In this document: piece by piece, positions 30,689 through 42,874 of the stretch | Layout of the letters: every line of letters starts with the position of its first letter | Numbering within the stretch: position 1 is the stretch's first letter | Source: Cotesia glomerata | Lineage: Eukaryota > Arthropoda > Insecta > Hymenoptera > Braconidae | DNA: 64,000 nucleotides | Reading direction: 5' to 3' | Assembly (NCBI RefSeq): GCF_020080835.1 | Contig: NC_058159.1 | Coordinates: 9,300,001 to 9,364,000 of the forward strand | Program-made: the position numbers and the translations under genes | The notes under the pieces: generated by a model | What the model was told of the DNA's origin: nothing | The model's database searches: none | What the model saw: the letters and a program-made list of their open reading frames with translations, nothing else

Positions 30689-33612
30689 TTAGTAGTTTAA
30701 GAGTAACTCCAGAAAAAATTGTGTTGAAAATATCAAATAGTGATTAAAGTTAATTGGACGAAAAGCGAGGTATCATGAAATCTCTATTTTACTAAAATGT
30801 AAATTATTGGATGCTCGTTTTTAGCCCAATTTTCTTCAAACAAATTTTTTTGTTTTATTCGTTTTCAAATGTAAAATCTTTTTATCTGATTCCGTTAAAT
30901 TCTTCAGAAAATTTAAATGGAGTAAAATTCTTTGAAAGCCTAAAACCAAATCACAATTTCGAATCTAACAAAGTTAAATTTTAATTATAAGAATTATTAT
31001 TATCATTAATATCATTATCATAGATAATCGTAAAGTAATCATGGTAATTAAATACTCTATGGGTTGTAAAATCAACTTTACATACATAGCATAATTTTAA
31101 TTAACGAAAATCTATTCTCAGCTTGGGATTCCTTACACTAAAAATACCGCACTCAACGAAAATCTTTTTTTTGTAATAAAATTAATTACACATTTTAATT
31201 AGTAAACTTCAACTAAAATTGACAAACTCGACTTCAGCAATTAAAATGAAAAAATACAAACTAATTTAATGAATATTGTTGTTAGTTAGGTTTTCCAAAA
31301 TTTAGGGTATTATATCAGTAATATAACAAGCATGTTACGGAGATTCTAGATCAAATGTCAGTATTTAGGCTTTCATCTTGTTTCCAATTACAGCGGTACG
31401 CTGAGGTTAACGAAGGCGAGACACGGGGAACCACGTGCTCCTTAGTGGTGCAGCTTACTCGGTCTCGCGATCCGAAAACCACAGAGGGAATTTGAATTGT
31501 TATTCGAACTGTTCGTCCGGGCTTTCCTCACGCTCGGGATGCTCCGCTAATTGGAATTTCCTGTCTCCATATACCACTATCCAATTGTTAGTATTTCTGT
31601 ATTCATTCAAACTATCTCCTTTACTTTAATTTAAACACAAACTAGGAATGCGCTTCAGCTAGTTACAGTAAATGCATTGTCCAAAATTGAATCGATAATT
31701 ATTCTTAAATGAATATTATCCTAAATTTAATATTACTTTTCTGGTTAAAATATTTGAAGGATGGAAAATATGATAAAAAAGGCGGTTAAATTTGTAATAG
31801 ATTAGATTTCAATAAAATCTGCTTTACAATACTCCAAGTAAATTAAAAATAATAGAACACTGCTGGGCCAGAATGTTTATATAAATAGTTCACGACATCA
31901 GCTAGACAACAATGTTTAAATTAATTCTTACTGATTGCTAATAAGTATTGTTTATCGAGCTTCAATTTTCTAATAAAATAAATGATGCCAGTTTCTCACG
32001 GTAAAAATTAATATTATTATTAATTTTCGAACATAACTTCTCGAGTGAAAATGAACATCAAGGTGAAAATTATTTACCTCAATTAGTCAAACATTATTTG
32101 TCTTAAGACAAATAGGGGTGGGAAGGAGAAGGGAAATAAGAAGGGAGAATTCTCCCTCACCTTACAACGGTTCTCTTAAAGTAGTTTACAAGGCGACGGA
32201 TTTCCAAAGTGTGACGTCTGCTAATATTCAAAATTTTTGCTTTTCTTTTACATATATTTAACCTTTTATTTTGAGATTACAATTTCTCATATCCTTGAAG
32301 TCTGTGTAGAGATAATCGACCCAATTTTCCCACAGTGATTACGTTCTTACGAATCACCCGGATCTTGATGTATCGATGTCTATCAGAGATTTTAACGACT
32401 TTGTTTTCCTCACTTTAAAATTTGTAATACAGTGGTCACCATCACGTTTTCCGCCTAAAGTCGTAAAATCAAGACCTATGAGGCAATAGTTTGAAACTAC
32501 GCATAAATTTATCCTGGTTTCAAAAATATGAAAAACGCGATGACGCTTGTTTTCGACAAAGTACTTGTGTTTTGAATTTAAATTACCCATGAATCTTATG
32601 CAATCGCCGTTGTAGCTAAACCTATGTAAACCGCCCGAAAATCATTTTTAGGCAGTCCAATTTCGATCAGGATACCACTGGTTAACTCCACGTTGATCGG
32701 CTCCGGGCAAATAATTCTTCGGAAGAACATAAAACTCCGTAATATACGAGTCAGTGTCTTGGTCGTGGTTAGGTTACATTGAGTAGCACTAATGTGGTAA
32801 ATTCATTCGATAATTCGATATTTGTCGTAATTAGATTCCAATTTTCATTTATTTTCAATTTTTATTCATTTTCCGTCGTTAAGCGTTGATTTTACTGCGT
32901 GAATCGCGAAGTTTATTATTTTCCGCCGTAAAGCGTTGATCATTTATATCTATTTATTTATATACATTTACGTAAAGTCGCGAATATATACAAACTTCTA
33001 GGCCACCGGACCTATTCATAATTCTAATTACTTAAATTCTCCGTGATACTCGAGATTCGGTGATTCTGTAGTGAACAATACCCATAGAAGGCTAAAGTCT
33101 CATTAAACTTTGGCCACTCTTGAAGAGCAGACTTCCAGGGTAAGCGTATAAAACCTTATTTTCTAACATCTTTTACATTTAACATTTATATTCATGTTAT
33201 GACTATTTTATTTACAATTCATATTTGTAAACTTCAATTTGTAACTTACTAACTGGTTTGTCTCAATAAATTCAATTAACAGAATAAGATTATTTTACTT
33301 TGAACTCAATTATATATTAAAATAAAATAAGATCTCGATTAAAAATAAAATTTCAACTAAACAATAGAATAGGTTACTCGTGACCGAAGTCAGCAAAGAT
33401 CCATCATCCTTACACTCTCTAAGTTAATACTTAGAGATAACGTTAGAGCTTATGTGCCACTCCACACTCCAACGCAATTTTTAATTTAACTCCCGAACGG
33501 ATAAGGTGACAACGTTCGGATATTTGAGATTTCTATTTCATAAGTCCTCTCGTTCATCACTCACTTCGTTCGTGACAAACGCAACCTCAATCGCTGTGTG
33601 TATGAACTTCTG
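30689..33612. other. AT-rich DNA with one weak exon candidate
   Basis: No supported gene. At 31,394-31,495 (+) an acceptor-like TTGTTTCCAATTACAG is followed by 33 open codons (RYAEVNEGETRGTTCS and on) ending in TGA, in a GC-richer patch (31,390-31,560). Composition and the splice site are the only support. Elsewhere I see only AT-rich sequence. Confidence 0.25.
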
Positions 33613-35226
33613 CACGGAGAGAAATGGATGGTAGATACCACTATACCAGTATGGGCGATAACGTACAGTATGGTATCGAAGATTTTTGTCCATTATTAAA
33701 TTGTACACATAGATGATTCGACCATTGCGGGAATGGTAACATTGGCGATAGTTATCGCAATAGTTATGCCGCAATGCTAGTATGGCCGTCAGGCCCATAC
33801 TGGCTTGCCGTATGTACAATTCTTTTGGCAGGTAGACCTAGCTAATATTGTGATATTAGCTACAACACCATTGGAGTAACAACAATGTTTATTTAATTAT
33901 AAACGAAGGTTATGTCCGAAATATATTATATAAATGAAAAATGATATTGACTATTTCATGACATGATTGTTTTTTTTTATTTTTACTCTGATATGAAATG
34001 GTTTTAGTGAAGAAAAATAACAACAACAATCAATTAAAAAATTACAAGAATTTATATCTGTCTTATTAAAAATATGAAAGAAATTATTTAAAAAAATTTA
34101 TTCTAATTAAAAAAATAAAATTTTCTCAAAAAACCAATTATCTTAAAATTTATAATTCAAAAATTATATTTATTGATTTATTAGAGTCGATTTATTTTAT
34201 TTAATTAAAATAAAATTGCAAGTGTCAATAACTTGGCCAGTGTCAGTAACTGGGTCTTTTACTTTATATACACTGATAGAAGGATTTTTTAACTATAATA
34301 ATTTAGTTTGTTTGAAGACAATTATTTAATTTATTAAATTTTAATGAATATTTTTTAACACTTAATAAATATTTATTTGGGAGGAATGTACATTTATGAA
34401 TAGTTAATAAGTATTTATTAATAGTTAACAAATATTTATTAACAATTGATAAATATTTTTTTGAGTAAATTTGTTTCGCTTGCAATGTCATATGATATGA
34501 AGATTTTTTATAAGCAAAAATCATCTTTATAAATTATTTACATTAATAATACATTATACTAACGTTTATTATAAAATACCAAATTCTATCACAGCTCATA
34601 ATTATCTTTTATATTTTTAAATATTGAAATCGTTAATTTATTTAGTGAATTGAATTATTATCATGTATTTCAGCTATAGAATTATAAAAAGTGTCAAAAG
34701 AAAATTGCTATTTTTGCTTTTTATTTTAAATAAATATTTGTTAGCAGTTAACAAATATTAATTAACCATTAATAAATATTAACATTTTATAAATCGTATT
34801 TAATAAATAATTTATTAACTTTTAATAAATATTTATTAAATCCTATGATGGAAATCCTATGGTTAAAAAATCATTTATTAACAGTTAATAAAGCTTATCA
34901 AATAAAAACAAATCCTTCCATCAGTGTAGTTTTGATGGTAACACAAGAGTTTAATTGATTAACACGCCAAAAATTATAGCGGGAACCACTAGTACCATTG
35001 CGTCATCAGCAATGTAGTATGGGTCTCAGGACCATACTGTCTTGCCAAGCCTGCTATGCATACGTGTAAGAAATACAATAGCACCATTACTATACTACAT
35101 AGTAAATAACGCCATACTTATGGGACTCGTTACAATACTGAATTGCAATATTACACATACTATTTTAGTATCGGTCTGGAGACCATACTAACATTGTGTT
35201 AAACGCCATCCATTTCTCTCCGCGTG
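33613..35226. mobile_element. TIR element, CACGGAGAGAAATGGATGG ends, interrupted by a MITE
   Basis: Left end CACGGAGAGAAATGGATGG; right end CCATCCATTTCTCTCCGCGTG, inverse with a two-base insertion. The interior has paired motifs on both sides (AGTATGGTATCG, CAGGCCCATACTGGCTTGCC against GTCTCAGGACCATACTGTCTTGCC). Without the nested 656-bp MITE it would be about 0.95 kb. No coding frame survives; a minus-strand frame in its left part is a by-product of the inverted motifs. Confidence 0.7.
34271..34926. mobile_element. MITE with CACTGATRGAAGGATTT ends and TA target duplication, nested
   Basis: Left CACTGATAGAAGGATTTTTT and right AAATCCTTCCATCAGTG are inverse, and TA lies on both flanks. The interior repeats AATATTTATTAA and AGTTAATAA motifs in both orientations. 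The CACTGAT terminus is shared with the MITEs at 50,405 and 58,581. It lies inside the element at 33,613-35,226, so it is younger. Confidence 0.75.
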
Positions 35227-37741
35227 AATACAAAAATGACGTTATGATTAATTCTAAAAAATTAGAGATCATTATCCCATAATGAGTCCCGTCACCTTAA
35301 CTTCAGTGGATGTTTTTAATCAACCTTTATGCTGATTAATTTGACGTTGATGGCTGATTTTAAGAAACCCTATGTCGTCGGTGGAATACTAAATAAAAAT
35401 AAAAAATTGTAGAAATATTCTATAAATAGAAAAAAATTAAATAAGTAAATCAAGAGGAATAAGTAAAAAAATGGTTTAATTAAAACTATTTTAATTACCG
35501 GTAGTCTCAAATGACAAATAATAACAGAGTTCTCAGACGGAACTCAAATGTTAAAAGTCTGATAAAAAAATTACGAGGTGTCAGGTGTTAGAGATTTTAA
35601 AAACGAAAAAATAGCGTTGCCGTGTGGATGAAGAACAAGTATGAAATCATGACGAGGGTGTGAATAAGGGTGTCTCAAGTGGCCACAATATTCGTCGCAC
35701 TTGAACCTTGTGTAAAAATTAATCTCATATGTACTCACACGTGTCTGCGAATTGATAAACGTAATAAACCAATGAAATACGTATGAGAATAATAATTATA
35801 ATAAAAAAAAATTCTTCGAAAGAAATTACGAGTTGTAACTAAAGAAAAAAATTTTTATAGCCACCCTGATTTTGAGGATAAAGAAAGCTGATTCTCTAAA
35901 ATCCATAATAGAAAAAAGTTTTTGTTCTATATGCAGGGTTATAAGTTGTTCAATTAAAAAATTTTACTTTCATCATTCGAAATATATGTGATTATAATTA
36001 TTTGAATATTTCATTTTTGAAAGAATGAGTAATTTGTATCGTAATAAATAATTTTTTATCAATACAGTAATTAAATTATTTGAGGTATTAATATTCTGCA
36101 AAATGCAAAAATTCATTAATTTAAATTTTAAATAAAAAATCAACTGTTTTATTTAGAAGTAAAGAAATTGAAAGATATGAGTTTTTTTTTAATCTTACTT
36201 TTTTAAATATTTTATTTCAATTTATTTAATTATATTTACTCTCAAACAATCTCATTCAATTCTTGCTCTTAAAATTTGAATTTCTGTGAAATGCATTATT
36301 AAAATTTCCTTGGCGTTCAATTTTTAAAATATTACATCACTTGATTTTTTTAAGTTATAATTTTCTAAAAATAATATCAATTCAATTTTTCTAATTATTA
36401 CATTTTCATAAGTAACAATATTTGATCACTAAAATTTTTAATATTTGAAAAAAGCAACGAAAAATAAATAATTGCAACAGTTGTTTTAGTGCATTTCTTA
36501 AAAAATTGTTAATTAAAATAATTAGTTTTGTTAATTGTTAATTAAATTAGTCTTAATGAACAATTTATAATTAGATTATTAATGGAATAAAAAAATAAAT
36601 TACGAAAAAACTGAATTTTTTCGCAACTTTATCTTTGATATACTAAAGCTTTTTTGTATAATTTAATGTATAACATAATTTATTATATTTTCATTAAAAT
36701 TATTCTTGTTAATATTGTCACAAAAAATAATGAAAATTCGTAAAATCAGAAAGAGGATTATCATCCCTATTTGATGCACGGGTAGTCCGTTTCCCATGGT
36801 AAATGTCCTCTTCTCTTTGAAATAGTCAGCACTGCCTACTTCGAGAATTCAATTAATTCGACCACTCACGCGGTAACTCCCTTGCGGGATCTTTTAGAAA
36901 GCACACATGCAGATGTAGACGGAGACGGAGAGCAAGAGATAGTTGAATAGGAAAATTAGCAGAATCTCACATCTGAATCTCTTTAGTTATCTATTTACTT
37001 GATGTCATTATTAAAAATTTACATAAATTCAACTAGTTAAGTAAATTTAGATAGTTAGTCTTGTGTTTTTGTAACTTTAAAAAAAATCGTGTTGCTCAAA
37101 TTAAAGTGAATTAAAACGGTTGACCCAAAAGCTAATCTTCAAAAATTTTTGATTTGCTCAGTAGAAAAGCAAAAAAACAATTTGTTTGTAAAAATAAAAT
37201 TTGGTGTTTATCTCGAGTGTTATTTATTTAAAAAATAGCAAGAGTGTCAGCAATCCTTTTCCAGCAAGTTAACATGCACATAAAAGAGGTGTAAATTCTC
37301 GAGGTGAGTGTTAGCATGCAACTACTCAAACGGTGCGGAAGATCTGAAGTAAACATCGAGACGAAAGGAAGGCGTCACACCCGGTTGTTGATTTAGGACG
37401 GGACCAACAAACTTTGAGAATGTAGGCTAACCCTCGTGAGACACATGTTACAAAATCAATATTTTCTATCTCACCATCTCAAGAATTACCCCCTGGCTAT
37501 GGCTTTTAAGATGCATGAGTTAAAGAGATAAATCTTTTAGTCTTCTGCCGATATATTTTTCGTCGATATGTTTTTAGTCCAGGGAATACATAAAGTCTCA
37601 TCGAGTTTATTATAAATGACCCGTGAAAAAATCTGACATAGCCAATATCCATATCTGTCTCTATATGGTTTCATATGGCTTGATCAGGTTAAAATTTTAA
37701 GAACTTTCTGAATATTTACTATCACCAAGATGATTTTCACT
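35227..37741. other. AT-rich non-coding DNA
   Basis: No gene seen. GC-richer patches at about 36,765-36,930 and 37,270-37,450 contain a donor-like CGAGGTGAGTG (37,299-37,309) but no open frame worth reporting. Confidence 0.35.
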
Positions 37742-38975
37742 TAGGGGAAGGGGGGGGGGCAAAGTGGGCTCCCCTAAAATTTAGAAGGACTCAAAATTTT
37801 AGGGGCAAAGTGGGCCCCTGAAATTTTTTATAGAAAAGGTGAATAATAAATCATTTATACTTTTGATAATGATTAAAAGTGGTTTTTGTCAAAAAAGTTG
37901 TCATTGATTATAAAAAATAAGAAAAAGAAATCAAAAAAACGGTTCGTCAAATTTTGCCATATTGCTTTTTCGTAAAGGGTAATGAGAAACAAAGACTAAA
38001 AGAAGAGAAATAAGTCATTAGGTTCATTCGCAGTGAAGCTACACGCTTTTTCATATTAAAAAATAGCAGATTATTGATGGAACGAATACATTTGAAAACA
38101 AAAATTTTCTATATGATACGTTTCCGGAAGATCAATTTTTAAAAAAGTGATGGCTATTTGAGAATAAAAAAGCCGATTATTTTTAAATTCATTCTTTGTT
38201 GGGTTGGGTAAAAAAATTAAAAAAAATCCTAAAAACATTTTTTGGTAGTGTAGGGAAGGACAAAAATTTTTCAGCCAAATCAAAAAGGATCGAGTTCAAA
38301 AGTGATCAATTTGACAAATAAAATACCCCGTATTTTCTGTAATTTTCCTAATTTTTTAAAAGAAGTAATTCGTTAAAGACGTTAAAGAAATTTGTTAAAG
38401 ACGTAATAATATATAATGAAAGAGCAACAGTTTTATTTGGAAGTGATCGTAGATAAAAATTTAAAACTACAAAAATTTAAGACGTTAATATCTCCTGAAT
38501 TATTGATGTTAGTAATTTAGTGCTCAGGATCTTTTTTGTAGAAAATCTAATTTACTACGTTAGTCATTCAAATGTTTTTCGTAGCTCTTCTCAGTGACGA
38601 GAAAAGGACAGAAAAACGTAAATTTTATGAAAAAATTGGATTTGGTGGTCCATACTCCCTCGCCAGTGTGAGTTACGATTACGCCACGATGGGCAGTTTT
38701 GTGGAGCATTCAATTCTAAGTAAAATAACCCATCTTTAATTGAAATAATGCTATGAAATGCTACTGAGCTGTGAAAATTTTAGGGCTTCACTCAAGATCG
38801 AGATTATATTAGTCTTGTCTTGTCCTCGTCAAGACTTATCAAGACGATATTATAGATGACAATTCAATACCAAGACCAATATCATTAAAAATATCTTGCT
38901 AAGTCTTGACAAGACATATAAATACAATGACTAAGCATATGGGAATTACTTTTACTGAGAATTCATGCTTTAAGA

Positions 38976-39375
38976 CCCGACTAGAAATTATTCCCAAGCA
39001 TACATGGGGACCCAATTGGCTATTGATGGGACAAGCCCAATAGGGTTATCCCTATTGGGATATGATTGGGACCATGTCGGGTAAGCCCAACGTTAAAATA
39101 AAAAAATTGCGAATGGGTTTACCCAATTGGAATATATTTCGGAACATGTTGGGAAAACCCAGTGTAAAAATTAATGACTCGTGATTGGTTTGCCTAGTTG
39201 GGTTACTGTTGGGATTTTTTTGGGATAACCCAACGTCAAAATAAATAACTTGCTGTGAGGTTTACCCGATTGGGAACCAATTGGTAACACGTTGGGAAAA
39301 CTAAACCTTCTTATCAGTAACTCGCTGTCGGGTTTTCCTCTTTTGAATATTTTTGGGAATACATTAGGTTATCCG
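38976..39375. repeat. Left subterminal repeat array of the CCCGAC element
   Basis: Irregular units built on GACCCAATTGG, CCCTATTGGGATATGATTGG, GGGTAAGCCCAACG and similar, each partly palindromic. The counterpart at 45,830-46,020 is in inverse orientation. Confidence 0.65.
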
Positions 39376-40035
39376 AACTTAAAAATCGACGCATGATGAT
39401 ACAGTATAGTTACCTACTAATGTTTTTAAAATAGAAATATCAACTTAAAAAAAAAATAATTTTAATTTTAGAACGAATAAATAATTTTATAGATTATCCA
39501 AAATAACATTCAACGAAAAAAAAAAAAAAAAAAGAAAAAAAAGAAAAAAAAAACATAAGTTACTCGGGACAACATTTTTTTTCGTGAAAACCATTTTTAT
39601 TGTATTTTTTTCTTTCTTGCTTTCATTGGTATGGTTAGTGATATAAATGGCATAGTGTACATTAGTATGGCCTGTTTTCAGTAGTTCAATATAGCAAGTA
39701 CGTTCCAACCATGAGAACACATGACCCGTTTTGAATAGTGTTAGTGTAGTCTTCGACTACAAGGTGGCATCTTACAAATATCATTTATCAACAACCTAAA
39801 AATAATGTTAAATCACGTTTTGTAAGTGTTGACATATTTTATTTAAAACTTTTTGCGTTCTTAATCAACTTGTGTTGTGTAAAATTAACCAAAAATTTTA
39901 TTTATAGTTATTGAAAAATGATAATAATTTATTATTAGTTTAAATCAAATTTTTTATTTAATTTTTTATTTATTATTTAAATCAAAATATATCAACTGTG
40001 TAGTTAGTAGTATAGTAATAGTAATAGTATTAAAA
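39376..40035. other. AT-rich upstream region of the transposase gene
   Basis: Mixed A-runs (39,519-39,553) and AT-rich DNA. Presumably it contains the promoter of the transposase gene. I saw no distinct motif. Confidence 0.35.
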
Positions 40036-42041
40036 ATGTCTATTGGAGATCGTGAGTACGTTAGACGTGAGCTTGGACGATTAAGAGTCAGAAGACATCG
40101 TGGAACGTTTCAGCTTCAAGATGATGATCAAATGGTTGATGGTGATCACAACTTATCATCTAGTTCTAGTGATATCGAAGATGCACCTGAAGCAATTGAT
40201 GATTATAGAAACTTTTTCCTGAATAATGATCTCGATGGCTATGTATTAAGTGACAATGATGAACAAATTGATGACGTGGATAATCATGAAGAAATTGATG
40301 TTGCAGATCAAGAAAAATTAAATGATCTTAGAGAGTTGTTAGAAGATAGTGACGATGACATGATTGGTGTTGACGAAGAAAATGATTTAGATGAAATTGA
40401 GAAAGTTCGTCAATGGGCATTGAAGGAACCTCCACTTCCACACAGTAGATTAGATGAGCTCTTAAAAATTTTACGAAGAACACGTTATCCTGAACTACCT
40501 AAATGTTCTAAAATATTTCTAGGGACAAATAATGTTCCATATACCATAGAAAAATTAACCGACAACGATTCAGGAGAATTTGTTTATTTTGGAATAACAG
40601 AGAATTTAAAAAAATGTGTAAATCCAGAATTACATGAAGTCCGTCATCTTTAATTACTTTTTAATATTGATGGTTTACCTCTTTATAAATCTAGTTCCAT
40701 GTAAATCTGGCCTATTTTGTGCAAAGTATTTCACCAACCCGATATTTATAAGCCTTTTCCAGTAGCCATTTATTGTGGAAATCATAAACCCAGATGTGTG
40801 GAAAGTTACTTAAGAAAATTTGTCATTGAAGTAAATCAGCTTTTGGAATCTGGAGTGCAAATAGATGATTTATTATTTCAAGTAACAATAAAGGCATTTA
40901 TTTGTGATAGACCAGCTCGATCGTTCGTTAAGTGTATGAAAGGTCATGGAGGTTATTAGGCTTGTGAACGGTGTGAAGTTGAAGGTCAACGAGTAGCAGG
41001 ACGCACGATTTATCCTATAAATACAGCTATGTGTACACCAAGAACTGATAATTCATTTCGGAACCAAAGTAATCCTTAACATCACATTGGTATATCACCT
41101 CTACTTAATATTAATCCTCAAATTGATATGATAAATGATTTTTCATTAGATTCAATGCATTTAGTATATTTAGGAATCGTTAAAAAAATATTCGACTATT
41201 GGCTCAGTAGTAATATCAAATCAGTAAAATTAAGTAAGAATATGAAAGATTTATTATCAAGTTTATTACTCCAACTGAAGTCGCAAGTCCCTCAAGATTT
41301 TCAGAGAACAACTAGGTCTCTAGATAATATTTCAAAATTTAAGCTACTGAGTACTCATTTTTATTATTGTGTGCTGGTCCAGTAATTTTAAAAAAATTCC
41401 TGTCTGAAGATGTTTACAAACATTTTTTATACCATCTTGTCTATACCATCTTGCTGCCAAACATTTTGTCTATACCATCTTGCTGATAACGTTCAACATA
41501 TGAACTGCACGATCCCAGAAGTGTCTGGTTATTCATTCGAGAATTATCTTGTAAAATTAAGGAAATACATTCGAACTGGAAATCGCCCACTTGCTCAAGT
41601 ATGTCGGCGACTAAGCAAGTTATCTTTAGCTAATACAGACAAACGTACAATTCCGGCTCGTATAAAAATTCTAAAGCAATTACCTCCTGATGAAATAAAT
41701 GATATACCGATTAAATGTGTTGAGTTTGAACAGTCAATTATTACATTAAAACATCCAAACAATGTAGTAATACTGTTAAATAAAAATATAGTGTTAATTG
41801 AGAAAATATTTATACCATAGGTGAAAACTCGATTAAAATATCCGGCTTAAAATTAAAAAAAAAAGGTCCCATTTTTCAATATCCATTTAGTTCAGAATAC
41901 CTTGATGAATGGACTGTTAGCAAAAGAAACTGTCAAAGAGTAACAGTTCCATTAATTAGCATAGATAAAAAAATGGTACCCTTTTTAATAAATATGAACG
42001 ATACAGAAAAAATGTACGCCATACCTTTATTACATATGTAA
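40036..42041 (+). pseudogene. CACTA/tnp2-like transposase, decayed by stops and frameshifts
   Basis: The start ATG at 40,036 opens a 205-codon frame with an acidic, Ser/Asp-rich N-terminus and the block VRQWALKEPPLPHSRLDELL, common in this transposase type. After TAA at 40,651 the same frame continues: NIDGLPLYKSSSM (TAA 40,702) IWPILCKVFH, FPVAIYCGNHKP, FICDRPARSFVKCMKGHGGY (TAG 40,957) ACERCEVEGQRV, NQSNP (TAA 41,077) HHIGISPLL, DFSLDSMHLVYLGIVKK, FQRTTRSL. A frameshift near 41,365 and a small local duplication at 41,430-41,485 precede ADNVQHMNCTIPEVSGYSFENYL and RPLAQVCRRLSKL. The tail ends at 42,041. The DG..SS..WPIL and D.PAR...GH.GY.ACERC pattern recalls tnp2-type (Transposase_21) proteins. 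Clearly dead. Confidence 0.7.
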
Positions 42042-42497
42042 TATTATGGAAATGTATTATAATCTATTGTACTCTATTAAATCTATTATACTCTTATAGT
42101 ATTATAGAAATTACTACAAAAATGTAATTTTATTAAATAAAATTGAAAAAATTGATAAAATAATAATTATTTTCAAGATTTATCAATATTTATTTAATTA
42201 ATAATTATTTATTTTATCAATAACATAATTAAATATCAGAAATTATCCTAATGTTCGTGAAAGACTTACAAAAATTAATTCTAAACTGTTTTCAAAATTC
42301 ATAATAATTGTAAAAAAAAATTAAAATTTCTCAAAAAAAACATTTTTATTTTTAAAAATCAAAAATAATAAAAAAATTTTAAATATTAATGTCTTATTAC
42401 TTATTTAAATAAAAATAAATAAATTTCTTTTAAACTTTAACATCAAAATAATCCCTACAGGGGATTTATTTATTTTAATTTTATTATAATTATTATA

Positions 42498-42498
<1 letters not shown>

Positions 42499-42548
<50 letters not shown>
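42499..42548. repeat. (TTA)n microsatellite
   Basis: About sixteen TTA units directly upstream of the Cys-rich frame at 42,551. Confidence 0.85.
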
Positions 42549-42550
<2 letters not shown>

Positions 42551-42552
<2 letters not shown>

Positions 42553-42736
42553 GGCGGTAAAATCTAATAGTTGTTTGTGTAACACCAGCGGCACACGTGG
42601 TGGCGAATGTTGTGACTATAATATATACAAGTTCAGACAGGTCCGCGCCTACAACAAAGAACTAGCAGATAAATACTTATTATACACTTGTGACTCCTGC
42701 ATCAAAGAACGTTTGAATAACGCATCAAGACGCTGA
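42551..42736 (+). CDS. Small Cys-rich frame, 61 codons, unrecognised
   Basis: The frame reads MAVKSNSCLCNTSGTRGGEC, then CDYNIYKFRQVRAYNKELA, then LLYTCDSCIKERLNNASRR. The Cys spacing (CxC, CC, CxxC) suggests a small zinc-binding fold. Composition is balanced compared with the AT-rich flanks, which argues against a chance frame. It lies between the two main genes of the 7-kb element and could be a separate small gene or a leftover of a longer protein. I do not recognise it. Confidence 0.35.
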
Positions 42737-42874
42737 ATTTCTGGAATAATTTATGGTTATATTACTGTGCAAAATAATTTATAAAAATAATAATAAAAAA
42801 AGTGCTACGCAGTGCAATATAATTGATAAAATATTAATCAAGTGCTAGTATAGTGAATACAATTGATAAAAATT

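Noticed and set aside
39487..39720. Minus-strand frame ending in a Phe-rich run
   Set aside because: It depends on an A-run read in reverse and has no other features.
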